From contig NZ_CALHVI010000040.1 in NCBI RefSeq assembly GCF_938039215.1, forward strand, positions 1 to 47,621: a DNA stretch of 47,621 bases. The letters are read 5' to 3'. The notes under the pieces are model-generated. The model saw only the letters and a list, made by a program, of their open reading frames with translations, was not told where the DNA came from and searched no databases. Shown here in pieces: positions 8,436 to 16,599 of this stretch (position 1 is the first letter of the stretch; each line of letters starts with the position of its first letter). The DNA is from an uncultured Porphyromonas sp. (GTDB taxonomy: Bacteria; Bacteroidota; Bacteroidia; Bacteroidales; Porphyromonadaceae). The translations under genes were made by a program, and so were the position numbers.

Positions 8436-9824
8436 ATGCTTAGCAAGAAGATACGGCAGTACCTCATCGACTTCCTCGTCGGTCCTCTCTGGCTTCAGAG
8501 TGAGGGCGAAGACCGCTATCAGCGGCGCTTCGATGCCATCGGATATACGGATGACCCAGAGGAGATGAAGCTCTTCCCGATCGTCATCATCCCCTCGGGC
8601 TTCTTCAAGCGGGAGTACTACGGTACCCCCCGCACGCTCCCAGAGCTTCCTCTCTCCGAATGGCGAGGGATCCCAATTCTTTTCGGTGAGCCCCGAGAGG
8701 AGTGGAATGAAGAGCGTACTCAGCTCATCATCCACGCAGATATCATTGCCTCGGCCTACTTCCTCGTCTCACGCTATGAGGAGATGTGTCGTCGGAGTGA
8801 GCGTGACGATCACGGGCGTTTCTTGGGCAAGAATTCCCTTCCTTATCGGGCGGGCTTCCTACATCGCCCCATTGTCGATGAGTATGGCGAGGCACTCCGC
8901 TCTATACTGCTCGATTCGGGGATCGCTGAGCGCTACCGTCTGCGCATGGAGGAGCGTCCCAAGACCTTCTCTAAAGTGAATCTCACGCATGACCTAGCAC
9001 GTCCCTACAATTATAGGGGCTTGCGTAGCTTCCTCCGTGCTTGGATCAAGGAGAAGAAGTCTCTGATAGAAGCGTTTCGCTTGAGCTTCTCGGCAGACGT
9101 TGAGGATGACTACTATACCTACCCTAAGTTCCTCAAATGGGATCGAGAGCTGTGTGACAAGTTGGGAGAGGATCGAGGGCAGATCATGCTCTTCATCCGA
9201 ATGCCCTCGCGTCACCCCTTGGATAAGCCCCTCTACAATCCTCGTTCGCCCTATATACGACGTGTCCTCGCCGTCGGGACTAAGTACAAGGCTCGCATAG
9301 CGCTCCAGTGTAGCTATGCTGCGGGGCATCGAGCTGAGCGGATCAAGCAGGAGCGCATGCTCTTTGAGAAGATCTTCCATCAGAAGCCCCGTGGGCTCAG
9401 ACACAACAAGCTCACCTCTTGTGAACCCGAAGATCTCCTGCAAGCCTATTTCTCGGGCTTCCGCAATGACTACACGATGGGCTATGCTGATGTCGTAGGC
9501 TTTCGCCTTGGGACTTGTCGCCCTGTGAAGTTCATCAACCCCAACACCCGCCTTTTGACTGAGCTCATCCTTCACCCGCTCATCCTAAGAGATCTCACGC
9601 TCAGCGATCCAAGATATATGGCGCTGGAGCATGCTGAGGCTGAAGCCATAGCGAGTGACCTGATCCGTACTACTGCCCGCTACAATGGCGAGCTCAATCT
9701 TCTCTGGCACAACGATCTCCTCTCCCCTCAAGCCCATCCGTGGCACTCGGTCCTCTACCGCTCCATCCTTCGCCTCATCGAGGAATTAGGGAGTGAGCCT
9801 CACTCTCTCGCCTCTCATCCTTAG
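8436..9824 (+). CDS. Polysaccharide deacetylase-like protein with degenerate metal site
   Basis: The 462-aa protein resembles Bacteroidota proteins with an N-terminal DUF7033-like domain and a C-terminal polysaccharide-deacetylase (NodB-like) barrel. Family members usually carry a [S/T]HDVDRP metal motif. Here the same place reads LTHDLARPYNY (about residues 185-195), so the second metal-binding Asp is lost. The expected HPSY-type second motif is also altered to LQCSYAAGH. The later block KPRGLRHNKL and WHNDLLS are recognisable. No signal peptide is seen. The changed ligands suggest a pseudo-enzyme or different chemistry. The family assignment is moderately sure and the function is unknown. 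The gap to the previous gene is 17 bp. Confidence 0.65.
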   Translation: MLSKKIRQYLIDFLVGPLWLQSEGEDRYQRRFDAIGYTDDPEEMKLFPIVIIPSGFFKREYYGTPRTLPELPLSEWRGIPILFGEPREEWNEERTQLIIHADIIASAYFLVSRYEEMCRRSERDDHGRFLGKNSLPYRAGFLHRPIVDEYGEALRSILLDSGIAERYRLRMEERPKTFSKVNLTHDLARPYNYRGLRSFLRAWIKEKKSLIEAFRLSFSADVEDDYYTYPKFLKWDRELCDKLGEDRGQIMLFIRMPSRHPLDKPLYNPRSPYIRRVLAVGTKYKARIALQCSYAAGHRAERIKQERMLFEKIFHQKPRGLRHNKLTSCEPEDLLQAYFSGFRNDYTMGYADVVGFRLGTCRPVKFINPNTRLLTELILHPLILRDLTLSDPRYMALEHAEAEAIASDLIRTTARYNGELNLLWHNDLLSPQAHPWHSVLYRSILRLIEELGSEPHSLASHP

Positions 9825-9862
9825 GAGTACACTCCGTCCTAAGTTCTCCCTCTATCCCCTTC

Positions 9863-10939
9863 ATGCAAGCCTCTCCATTCCGTCCTCTTACACTTCGCTA
9901 TCCTTCTTCCTTCCCTTACTTGGTCTTCGCTGGTCCCTGCAGTGCCGAGACGGAGGAGCAGACCTATGCCACGGCCAAGGCGCTGCGGGCAGGAGGAGTC
10001 CGCTTCTTCCGTGCAAGTCTCTGGAAGCCACGCACACGTCCTGGTTCCTTCGAGGGGGTAGGGCAAGCGGGCTTGCCTTGGCTTCGACGCATCGAGGAAG
10101 AGTTGGGGATGCAGGTGGCTACTGAGGTAGCTTCGGCCACGCATGTAGAGGAAGCCTTGAAGGCTGGACTTGATACCTTCTGGATCGGAGCACGTACGAC
10201 GACGAGCCCCTTCGCTGTCGCAGAGCTTGCAGAGGCTGTCTCTGGTCGGGATGTGACACTACTGGTGAAGAATCCTCTTAACCCCGATGTCGAGCTTTGG
10301 GAAGGAGCTCTACTCCGTCTCAAGAGCGCAGGGGTCGATCGGATCGCTGCTATTCATCGAGGCTTCAGTACCTACGGGAAGGGTTTCTACCGCAATGCTC
10401 CTCTCTGGCAGATCCCCATCGAGCTACGTCGCAGACATCCAGCCCTGACGATCCTCGTTGATCCTAGTCATATCTCCGGTAGGAGAGACCTCGTCCCCCT
10501 AGTGAGCCGTATGGGGCTCGAGATGAACTTCTCAGGACTGATGATCGAGACCCATCTCCAGCCAGACGAGGCTTGGAGTGACGCATCGCAGCAGTTGACT
10601 CCCGAGGCGCTCTTCCTGCTACTTTCAGAGCAGGATATTCGCCCTGCCTCCCTTGCTGATAGTACTCGTCTCTTAGGGCTTCGCAAGGAGATCGACGAGC
10701 TGGATAAGAAGCTTCTCCTTCTACTGCAAGAGCGGATGAAGGTATCTGAACGCATCGGAGCGATCAAGGCCGAGGGGCATCTCCCGATCGTGCAGCCTGA
10801 GCGCTATCGCTCTCTCATCGAAGATCGACTAGAGCAGGGACGACTGCTTGGCTTAGACGAAGGCTTCCTAAGAGAGCTCTTCAGCTCCATCCATGAAGCC
10901 TCCGTTCACACCCAACATACCGATACTAAGCGACCATGA
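9863..10939 (+). CDS. Bifunctional DAHP synthase / chorismate mutase (AroQ type)
   Basis: Residues 1-260 form a type I DAHP synthase domain (FAGPCSAETEEQ, FWIGARTTTSPF, LVKNPLNPD, the metal-binding IHRGFSTYG, and LVDPSHISGRRD). Residues about 272-355 form an AroQ chorismate mutase helix bundle (LRKEIDELDKKLLLLLQERM, AIKAEGHLPI). It makes DAHP from PEP and erythrose-4-phosphate and turns chorismate into prephenate. This fusion is known in Bacteroidota, where the mutase domain mediates feedback control. It lacks neighbours from the aromatic pathway here and instead overlaps folK by 4 bp (ATGA). Confidence 0.93.
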   Translation: MQASPFRPLTLRYPSSFPYLVFAGPCSAETEEQTYATAKALRAGGVRFFRASLWKPRTRPGSFEGVGQAGLPWLRRIEEELGMQVATEVASATHVEEALKAGLDTFWIGARTTTSPFAVAELAEAVSGRDVTLLVKNPLNPDVELWEGALLRLKSAGVDRIAAIHRGFSTYGKGFYRNAPLWQIPIELRRRHPALTILVDPSHISGRRDLVPLVSRMGLEMNFSGLMIETHLQPDEAWSDASQQLTPEALFLLLSEQDIRPASLADSTRLLGLRKEIDELDKKLLLLLQERMKVSERIGAIKAEGHLPIVQPERYRSLIEDRLEQGRLLGLDEGFLRELFSSIHEASVHTQHTDTKRP

Positions 10940-11340
10940 AGCTCCACCGCTTTGTCTTGACACTCGGCTCCAATAGTCAGCCTCGACAGCGACTAGCCTT
11001 CGTTCAGAGGGAATTAGGGCTGCTTGCTCTGGAGCGTCTCACTTTCTCTCCAGCTCGTGAGTCTGCGCCCGTCTGCTTCGGACTCTCGGATGCTCTCTTC
11101 ACCGACATAGTCTCGGTGGGGGAGACCCACCTCTCGCAGCAGGAATTCACTTCACTCCTCAAGGATCTTGAATACCGAGCAGGGCGCACACCCGAGCAGC
11201 GACGCTTATCCCCCGCCGAGATCCCAGTGGACATTGATCTCATCGCGTGGGATCATCAAGTGCTCAAGCCGCAGGACCTCACTCGTCCCTACCTTATCCA
11301 AGGGCTACAAGACCTCGGAGAGTCACTCCTTCCCGAGTAA
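10936..11340 (+). CDS. folK: HPPK-like 2-amino-4-hydroxy-6-hydroxymethyldihydropteridine diphosphokinase
   Basis: HPPK transfers diphosphate from ATP to 6-hydroxymethyldihydropterin in folate synthesis. The 134-aa protein starts with the typical VLTLGSNSQPRQRL. The central block RTPEQRRLSPAEIPVDIDLIAWD matches the conserved GR-x-R...DxDL region that binds Mg and ATP. Its N-terminal start is set by the ATGA overlap with the chorismate-mutase fusion, which suggests translational coupling. It is slightly shorter than E. coli FolK (159 aa) and ends soon after the DIDL motif with RPYLIQGLQDL, so the C-terminal region is reduced. Confidence 0.8.
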   Translation: MKLHRFVLTLGSNSQPRQRLAFVQRELGLLALERLTFSPARESAPVCFGLSDALFTDIVSVGETHLSQQEFTSLLKDLEYRAGRTPEQRRLSPAEIPVDIDLIAWDHQVLKPQDLTRPYLIQGLQDLGESLLPE

Positions 11341-11383
11341 GACCAATCTTTCTCCCTCCATAGGAATTACTTTCACCAGCGAT

Positions 11384-11410
11384 ACCCATTCTTTATAAGA
11401 AAGGATGGGT
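11384..11410 (+). terminator. Terminator after folK
   Basis: ACCCAT...ATGGGT with an inner CTTT/AAAG pairing forms a hairpin followed by GTTTTC, 44 bp after the folK stop. Confidence 0.7.
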
Positions 11411-11427
11411 GTTTTCGGTATTTAAGC

Positions 11428-11451
11428 GCCCTCGCTCCTTAGGAACGAGGG
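11428..11451. other. Strong hairpin, possible second terminator
   Basis: GCCCTCG and CGAGGGC with inner TCCT/AGGA form a near-perfect stem 17 bp after the folK terminator. It is followed by CCTATTTC and may be a backup terminator or an RNA element. Confidence 0.6.
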
Positions 11452-11858
11452 CCCTATTTCCTGAGATGCAATTGCCCTTGGTAGGCGGTATTGGCTAGCT
11501 TTCTTTCCACATCCGTTTTCGCTTGGAATTCATTTGGACCCTTTGTCTGGGCCTTGGTGGTGCATCCTCTTATGCTTAATCATATTGAGTGATATTGCAT
11601 AAAACGAGGGAGCAGTAGTGCCTCTCTGGAGGTACTACTTGTGCTTCATCAGAGGGGATACTAGTGCCTCCAGAGTAGTGATAGGGGCAGGGAGATGCGC
11701 CCCGCTGAAGTGCATATATCTCCCAGCTATTTTCCCCGAACTCATCAAACCTTTGTTCCCTCTGTCTCTGGTGGGGAAGAGATGGGCTTTCACGCAGGAT
11801 AGTCCATCTGTGCGAGCAGCTTAGGGGGCTGGTAATTGCTCATATAGGGATTTTGAGC
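11452..11858. other. Gap with no recognisable gene
   Basis: No credible protein gene is seen. A 68-codon frame at 11618-11824 has a GTG start and no family features. A perfect 11-bp stem with a 3-nt loop (AGTAGTGCCTC / GAGGTACTACT) lies at about 11612-11636, so a small RNA or attenuator is possible, but no promoter marks it. Confidence 0.5.
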
Positions 11859-11866
11859 TACTTTTG
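11859..11866 (+). promoter_or_regulatory. tRNA-Leu promoter -7 box (TACTTTTG)
   Basis: TACTTTTG matches TAnnTTTG, with TTG at 11836-11838 exactly 20 bp upstream, and lies 46 bp before the tRNA. Confidence 0.65.
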
Positions 11867-11912
11867 CAGGCAAGTCGAGTGCACTCTACTTAGGTAAGTG
11901 CCTCGTGAGGTC

Positions 11913-11995
11913 GCCCAGATGGTGGAATGGTAGACACGAGGGACTTAAAATCCCTTGACCTATAGGTTGTGTGGGTTCGAGCCCCACTCTGGGTA
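11913..11995 (+). tRNA. tRNA-Leu (anticodon UAA)
   Basis: The 83-nt gene folds as a class II tRNA. Acceptor GCCCAGA pairs with TCTGGGT, the anticodon stem AGGGA/TCCCT encloses loop CTTAAAA (anticodon TAA), a long variable arm follows, and the T-arm is GTGGG-TTCGAGC-CCCAC. CCA is not encoded. It reads UUA and, by wobble, UUG. Confidence 0.96.
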
Positions 11996-12011
11996 CAACC
12001 GACTAGTACAG

Positions 12012-12042
12012 CCTCTCTGTAAATCAAAAGATTACAGAGAGG
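12012..12042 (+). terminator. Terminator after tRNA-Leu
   Basis: An 11-bp perfect stem (CCTCTCTGTAA/TTACAGAGAGG) followed by TTGTTTTC lies 16 bp after the tRNA. Confidence 0.85.
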
Positions 12043-12099
12043 TTGTTTTCGTTAGCGGACGATTTTTGGGATGATAATGAATGGATCTCCCTTGCGTAT

Positions 12100-12127
12100 G
12101 AGCCCCAAGCCTAATCGCTTGGGGCTC
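12100..12127. other. Strong hairpin in intergenic region
   Basis: GAGCCCCAAG and CTTGGGGCTC form a perfect 10-bp stem with an 8-nt loop, 58 bp after the tRNA-Leu terminator. It has no T-run, and further flanking bases pair partly. A second stem (GAGAGCAG/CTGCTCTC) occurs at 12359-12386. No protein gene is seen between 12043 and 12458. Confidence 0.5.
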
Positions 12128-12458
12128 GTGCGTGAGGGGGAGTTCGCTCCTCAAAGAAAGGAGTGCCTTCTTCTTCGGAAATAGTTAGCAGAGAAAGAAC
12201 AGAAATCGATGCTTGTAGAGACAAATGTGGGACTTGGGGAGATATTTCAGAGGTAGCCTGAAAAATTTTTCTGAGGCAACCCTTCTTTTTTCTTACTTGT
12301 GAAAAGTTGTTTTCTCTAGAGCGATAATCCCTCCCAAACCCTTATGATAAGCGGAATTTGAGAGCAGAGATCGAAGCTGCTCTCTCTTCAGGAGAAGGAG
12401 AAATTGGGAGTGAGCACCCGAAAAATCACTACCGAATTAGTAGAAATGTATAGAAGTG

Positions 12459-12489
12459 TTTGGTAGTATGAAAATATGTCGTATCTTTG
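12459..12489 (+). promoter_or_regulatory. Full promoter (TTTG-N19-TATCTTTG) for the intergenic small RNA
   Basis: TTTG at 12459-12462 and TATCTTTG at 12482-12489 are spaced by 19 bp, an excellent match to the Bacteroidota housekeeping promoter. No plus-strand protein gene follows: purB is on the other strand. The promoter therefore seems to serve a short RNA. Confidence 0.8.
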
Positions 12490-12495
12490 TAGTGT

Positions 12496-12654
12496 GTTTT
12501 TCATGGTATTAGATTTAAGGTTAACAGAGAATAGGGGCTGTCGGGAGACAGTCCCTATTTGCTTGATATCCCCTAGGGTAGTGTAGGGGCTTATGACCCA
12601 CAAAAGAAGGCTCCCAGAGAGCTAGCTATTAGCTAGTTCCCTGGGAGCCTTTCT
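12496..12654 (+). ncRNA. Structured small RNA, candidate Bacteroidales-1 / 6S-like RNA
   Basis: A transcript of about 160 nt is bounded by a full promoter and a terminator hairpin. It begins with an A/T-rich stretch containing GATTTAAGGTTAAC. Next is a 13-bp stem capped by a GGGA (GNRA) tetraloop at 12530-12559, then a CCCCTA/TAGGGG stem at 12570-12589, then the terminator at 12607-12651. Promoter-to-terminator architecture and the TTAAGGTTAAC leader resemble, from memory, the Bacteroidales-1 RNA class, proposed to be 6S RNA of this order. The length and the isolated setting near housekeeping genes fit. The class assignment is inference; the existence of a discrete RNA is well supported. Confidence 0.6.
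12604..12654. terminator. Bidirectional terminator between the small RNA and purB
   Basis: AAGGCTCCCAG pairs with CTGGGAGCCTT around an inner AGCTAG/CTAGCT stem. AAAAGA on one side and TTTCTT on the other allow termination of the plus-strand RNA and of minus-strand purB. Confidence 0.8.
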
Positions 12655-12702
12655 TGTGGATGGGCGGGACGGTATGGCTCGCCCTGAGCTGTTAAAGGGG
12701 AA

Positions 12703-14043
12703 TTAGAGCCCCGTGTAGTTGTGTGGGGAGATGCGGTGCATTTCTTCCTTGATCACATCGCTGACACCGAGGCTTTCGATGAAGTCGTAGATGGACTTCT
12801 CTGTGATCGCCGTGTTGGTGCGGGTCAGTTCCTTGAGCGCTTCATAAGGCTTGGGGTAGCCTTCACGGCGAAGGATCGTCTGAAGTGCTTCTGCCACGAC
12901 AGCCCAGTTGTGCTCGAGGTCACGGTAGAGTGCCTCCTTATTGAGAAGCACCTTCCCAAGCCCCTTGCGAAGGCTCTTCAGAGCGATCATGCTGTGCGCT
13001 AGGGGCACACCTACATTGCGAAGGACAGTGGAGTCCGTGAGGTCACGCTGCAGACGTGAGATGGGAAGCTTACGAGCGAGGAAACCATAGATCGAGTTAG
13101 CGAGCCCTAGATTTCCCTCAGCATTCTCGAAGTCAATGGGGTTGACCTTGTGGGGCATCGCCGAGGAGCCTACTTCGCCTGCACGGATCTGTTGCTTGAA
13201 GTAATCCATCGAGATATACATCCAGAAGTCTCGAGCCAGGTCGATGAGGATGACATTGATGCGGGTGAGCACGTCGAAGAGAGCTGCCAGCTGGTCGTAG
13301 TTGGAGATCTGCGTGGTGAAGGCCTCACGTTCCAGACCAAGGCTCCGAACGAACTCTGCTGCGAAGCGCTTCCAGTCATGCTGGGGATAGGCTACCACGT
13401 GTGCGTTGAAGTTCCCCGTAGCGCCACCGAACTTCGCCGTATGAGGGATATTCTCTAGCGTCTTGAGCTGCTCTTGTAGGCGGTAGACATAGACTTCGAT
13501 CTCCTTGCCCAGGCGAGTAGGAGAGGCGGGCTGACCATGCGTACGAGCGAGCATAGAGACATCCTTCCATTCGTTGGCATAGAACTGCAGTTGGTCGATC
13601 AGACCACCGAACTCGGGGAGGAAGACACGCTCTACTGCCTCACGGATCATCAGCGGGAAGGCTGTGTTATTGATATCCTGCGAGGTGAGCCCGAAGTGGA
13701 CGAACTCCTTCTCATCACTCAGCCCTAGAGCATCGAACTGCTCCTTGATATAGTACTCTACCGCCTTGACATCGTGGTTGGTGATTCGCTCGATCTCCTT
13801 GATCCGCTGAGCACCTTCGGTCGTGAGGCTGAGGTAGATATCATGAAGCCGATCTCTACGACCACCGCTTAGGATACCTCTGAGATGAGGGAGCTCTTCG
13901 CAGAGGGCAATGAAGTAGAGGATCTCTACCCGCACGCGATAGCGGATGAGAGCTTCCTCAGAGAAGTACTGGGCTAAAGCCTCTGCTTGCCCGCGGTAGC
14001 GACCATCAATAGGAGAGATGGCCTGAAGCGAATCGAACTGCAT
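12703..14043 (-). CDS. purB: Adenylosuccinate lyase
   Basis: PurB acts twice in purine synthesis, cleaving SAICAR to AICAR and adenylosuccinate to AMP. The 446-aa protein shows the lyase signature SSAMPHKVNPIDFENAEGN, ARTHGQPASPTRLGKE with the catalytic His, and HFGLTSQDINNTA. ISPIDGRYRGQAEALAQYFS is the usual N-terminus. It is a single-gene unit ending at the shared terminator at 12604-12654. About 100 bp separate it from the DUF4293 gene upstream, so it may be read through or have its own promoter. Confidence 0.97.
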   Translation of the reverse strand: MQFDSLQAISPIDGRYRGQAEALAQYFSEEALIRYRVRVEILYFIALCEELPHLRGILSGGRRDRLHDIYLSLTTEGAQRIKEIERITNHDVKAVEYYIKEQFDALGLSDEKEFVHFGLTSQDINNTAFPLMIREAVERVFLPEFGGLIDQLQFYANEWKDVSMLARTHGQPASPTRLGKEIEVYVYRLQEQLKTLENIPHTAKFGGATGNFNAHVVAYPQHDWKRFAAEFVRSLGLEREAFTTQISNYDQLAALFDVLTRINVILIDLARDFWMYISMDYFKQQIRAGEVGSSAMPHKVNPIDFENAEGNLGLANSIYGFLARKLPISRLQRDLTDSTVLRNVGVPLAHSMIALKSLRKGLGKVLLNKEALYRDLEHNWAVVAEALQTILRREGYPKPYEALKELTRTNTAITEKSIYDFIESLGVSDVIKEEMHRISPHNYTGL

Positions 14044-14147
14044 GATTGCTGAATGATGGAAGTTGAGATGAATGGGGGAGAAAAGTGAAGCGAAGCACCC
14101 TGTCTCAAGAGCTTTGAGTGGAGAGTGCTTCGCTTATGCGGTTATCC

Positions 14148-14606
14148 TTAGCGTAGACGCTGAGAGGCTCTCACAAGCGTCTCATCGTAGATCATACGGC
14201 GAGAAGCTAAGTAGAGCAGTGGGAGACAGATGATCGGGAGAGCAAGGGGGAAGCGGACGGCAAAGCTTGCATCATTCTCTGAGCAGAACTGCCAGCTAGC
14301 CCAAGCGATGTAGATGAGTTCCCCGAAGATCACGAGCATCGTCAAGATGGTCAGGCGCATCTGGAGGATGCGTCGCTTGTAGAGGAGAATCAGTGCAAGC
14401 GACCCAAGTGCCGTGAGCACGCTGAGTACCCCGATGCCCCAGACGCTGTGTAGCGATGAGCCATCTACTGCACTATAGATACGCCAATTGTCTAGGACAC
14501 AAGCCTGGCCTGAGGCTAGGGTGAAGACAGCGATGTCTTGGAAGGCGAAGAATGCCATCAGAAGCCCTACAAGCAGGAGCCAGACGGTCTGTATACGTTG
14601 CCACAT
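14148..14606 (-). CDS. DUF4293 family membrane protein
   Basis: The 152-aa protein starts MWQRIQTVWLLLVGLLMAFF and has four hydrophobic segments, ending in a short basic tail. This opening and topology match the Bacteroidota DUF4293 family, whose function is not known. It follows the rpoZ-like gene by 27 bp and is the last gene of the bamD-rpoZ-DUF4293 unit, a grouping that I recall as common in the phylum. Nothing in the sequence gives a catalytic role. Confidence 0.8.
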   Translation of the reverse strand: MWQRIQTVWLLLVGLLMAFFAFQDIAVFTLASGQACVLDNWRIYSAVDGSSLHSVWGIGVLSVLTALGSLALILLYKRRILQMRLTILTMLVIFGELIYIAWASWQFCSENDASFAVRFPLALPIICLPLLYLASRRMIYDETLVRASQRLR

Positions 14607-14633
14607 AGAGGCAGCTAATGTAGGGGTTAGGAG

Positions 14634-14960
14634 TTACTTCTTGCTACGACCTGCGATGTTGTGGTACAGCTCGCCATCTTCGTATTCCTTAGCAGCGATG
14701 AGGGTAGCCTTAGGCATACGCTCGTACTGGCGAGAGATCTCGATCTGCTCTTCGTTCTCTACCATCTCCTGCTGGTCATCGGTGTAGACGGCGAACTCCT
14801 GCAGCTTAGCTTCGAGTTCTTGCTTCGTTTCTTGAGCGATCTGATTAGCACGCTTAGCGATGATCATGACCGTCTCATAGATGTTCTCAGTGTCCTTGCT
14901 GAGGCTGACCATATCACGGCTGATCGTGTTGGTCGGTACATTCTTTTTGTACTTAGGCAT
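14634..14960 (-). CDS. rpoZ: RNA polymerase omega-like subunit (Rpb6 family)
   Basis: The 108-aa protein corresponds to the Bacteroidota version of omega. NTISRDMVSLSKDTENIYET and VMIIAKRANQIAQETKQEL match the conserved Rpb6/omega core that clamps the beta-prime C-terminus. It continues with a family-specific region (EQIEISRQYERMPKATLIAA). It follows bamD by 30 bp in one operon. It is not closely similar to E. coli RpoZ, so automated tools often label it hypothetical. Confidence 0.88.
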   Translation of the reverse strand: MPKYKKNVPTNTISRDMVSLSKDTENIYETVMIIAKRANQIAQETKQELEAKLQEFAVYTDDQQEMVENEEQIEISRQYERMPKATLIAAKEYEDGELYHNIAGRSKK

Positions 14961-14990
14961 ATTCTATTGTTCTCTGTGATTACTTAGGGG

Positions 14991-15797
14991 TTAGTCATTG
15001 ACCTTCTTACTATTCATCCGATCAAAGATCTTCTGAGCCTGCTTGGTGTACATCCCATTAGGGAAGTCATTGAGGTAGGCATAGTAGGTGTCGATGACAT
15101 CGCGTAGTCGCTCTTGGAGCTTCTCGGGGACACTGAGGTCTGCTTGCTCTGCCTTGGCTCGTAGGACAAGGAAGGTCAGCTCCTCTTTGTGCTTTGTGTA
15201 AGGGTAATCCTTCAACGCATTCTGGGCGGTGATGATGCATGACTCGTAGTTGTTCCCGAGATAGAGCCCTAGGTTGTAATAGAGTCGGGCAGCGAGGAAC
15301 TCCTTGTAGGCAAGCTTATCTTGAAGCTCGAAGAGCATCTGCTCCACCTCGTCTTTGTGTTTGCCTTCGGGGTGGAACTCTAGGTAGGACTGCAGCTCCT
15401 TAATAGCACCGATGGTAGCACTCTGGTCGAGTCTTGGGTCGGGAGAAGCCATGAAGAGGCAATAGCCTGCTTTGTAGCGAGCTTCTTCGGCCATAGAGCC
15501 TTTAGGGTAGCTGGTATAGTAGTTCTGGAAGTAACGTGAGGCTTCGCTCTCATCGCCCTGCTGGAGATAGGAGTCAGCGAGCAGGTAGGTGCTCTGAGGA
15601 CCTTCGCTCGTGCCTACGAACTGGGGGACAATATCCTCGAGAAGGCTTACTACACGGCCATACTTCTTCTCGTTGTAGCTCTTCTTGGCGAAGGAATAGC
15701 GCTCGTTGAGGTCTGAGGACTTCTGCACACGGTAGTATTCACCGCACGAAGTGAGAAGCGCCAGTCCTACGCAAGCTATACAAAGTCTCTTGATCAT
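14991..15797 (-). CDS. bamD: Outer membrane protein assembly factor BamD
   Basis: BamD is the essential lipoprotein partner of BamA in beta-barrel assembly at the outer membrane. The start MIKRLCIACVGLALLTSCGE gives a lipobox LTSC with the lipidated Cys at residue 18. The open frame reaches 15812, but the extra five residues (MRYYN) would push the signal inward, so I chose the ATG at 15797. The rest is TPR-like helices (SYNEKKYGRVVSLLEDIVP, YLLADSYLQQGDESEASRYF). A TATCTTTG box on the minus strand at 15845-15852 serves the operon. Confidence 0.93.
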   Translation of the reverse strand: MIKRLCIACVGLALLTSCGEYYRVQKSSDLNERYSFAKKSYNEKKYGRVVSLLEDIVPQFVGTSEGPQSTYLLADSYLQQGDESEASRYFQNYYTSYPKGSMAEEARYKAGYCLFMASPDPRLDQSATIGAIKELQSYLEFHPEGKHKDEVEQMLFELQDKLAYKEFLAARLYYNLGLYLGNNYESCIITAQNALKDYPYTKHKEELTFLVLRAKAEQADLSVPEKLQERLRDVIDTYYAYLNDFPNGMYTKQAQKIFDRMNSKKVND

Positions 15798-15844
15798 ATT
15801 GTAATATCTCAATCTAGGTCCAGTCTTGATACACTGAGCCTCGG

Positions 15845-15852
15845 CAAAGATA
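15845..15852 (-). promoter_or_regulatory. bamD promoter -7 box (TATCTTTG on minus)
   Basis: The plus strand reads CAAAGATA, so the minus strand has TATCTTTG 48 bp before the bamD start. This separates bamD from any transcript coming from the riboswitch upstream. Confidence 0.6.
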
Positions 15853-15859
15853 CTATTTT

Positions 15860-16595
15860 CGCTTGAAAGCGTGTGCTTTTCCTTCCCTTCTGATGAGGGA
15901 GTATGACTATGGTCGTGGTGTGCTTGCCTTGATCGTATCTACCACAGCTTGCTCTCTCTCTTCTTAGAGGGGAGGCTCTCTGCATGACCTTCACCTTCGT
16001 GCATGGAAGGTTTAGGCTAGGCTAAGGATATTGGGAGCACGGTGGCTAAAGCATACATCTACCGCTGTAGACGAGCTTTAGACCGAACCATGCACCTACT
16101 GAGTCGCGTATTGATAGGCTCTGCAGCACGAAGGCATCCCTGTCGGGCCCTATGGGGCGCAGGGGCGGTTTTGGATAGGTTGGAGGAACATGAAGAAAAC
16201 CCCTGCTTGTACCAGACCCATAGAGATCCGAGACAGAGTAGCGTCCCTGTCCTACTTGTCACAAGCGGGTGCATGCACTGGGAGCCTAAGGGCTCTAAGC
16301 ACACACAGCTGTATGAGGATCAAAAGATTATCGTGGGATATTCTAGTGAGGTGAGCTTCTCTCTTACTTGACCACCCAAGAGGGGCAGCGAAGTAGTACG
16401 CGCGACACATTTCAATATCTGGAAGCCACTGCGAGCCTCGGAGAAGCTAGGGCAGAAAGACTTCCTTCTCTACGTCCGCACGTCCAAGCTGGACAAGTAG
16501 GGTAGACGAAGGTGCACACATCGGAGAGATGTCACTAGAAGAGGAGCATCTCATGGCAATGCCTTTCCAATCTTATTCCCGAGATTGATACATTG
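15860..16595 (-). other. Gene-poor region downstream of the cobalamin riboswitch
   Basis: This stretch follows the riboswitch in its direction of transcription. It contains only short minus-strand frames. One of 35 codons opens at about 16554 (MRCSSSSDISPM...), and others of about 52 and 81 codons follow. None shows a family motif, signal peptide or usual codon pattern. Self-complementary patches are visible, for example GTCCAGCTTGGAC near 16487. It may be a decayed gene or a non-coding RNA. Confidence 0.5.
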
Positions 16596-16599
16596 GATC

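Noticed and set aside
11618..11824. 68-codon frame before tRNA-Leu
   Set aside because: It has a GTG start, no promoter or recognisable motif, and it covers a perfect hairpin.
12388..12603. 71-codon minus-strand frame
   Set aside because: It overlaps the small-RNA promoter and hairpins and has no protein features.
15809..15994. 61-codon frame upstream of bamD
   Set aside because: It covers the bamD promoter, has basic low-complexity composition and no homology that I recognise.
16042..16371. 109-codon plus-strand and 81-codon minus-strand frames behind the riboswitch
   Set aside because: They lack family motifs, signal peptides and normal codon use, and overlap each other on opposite strands.
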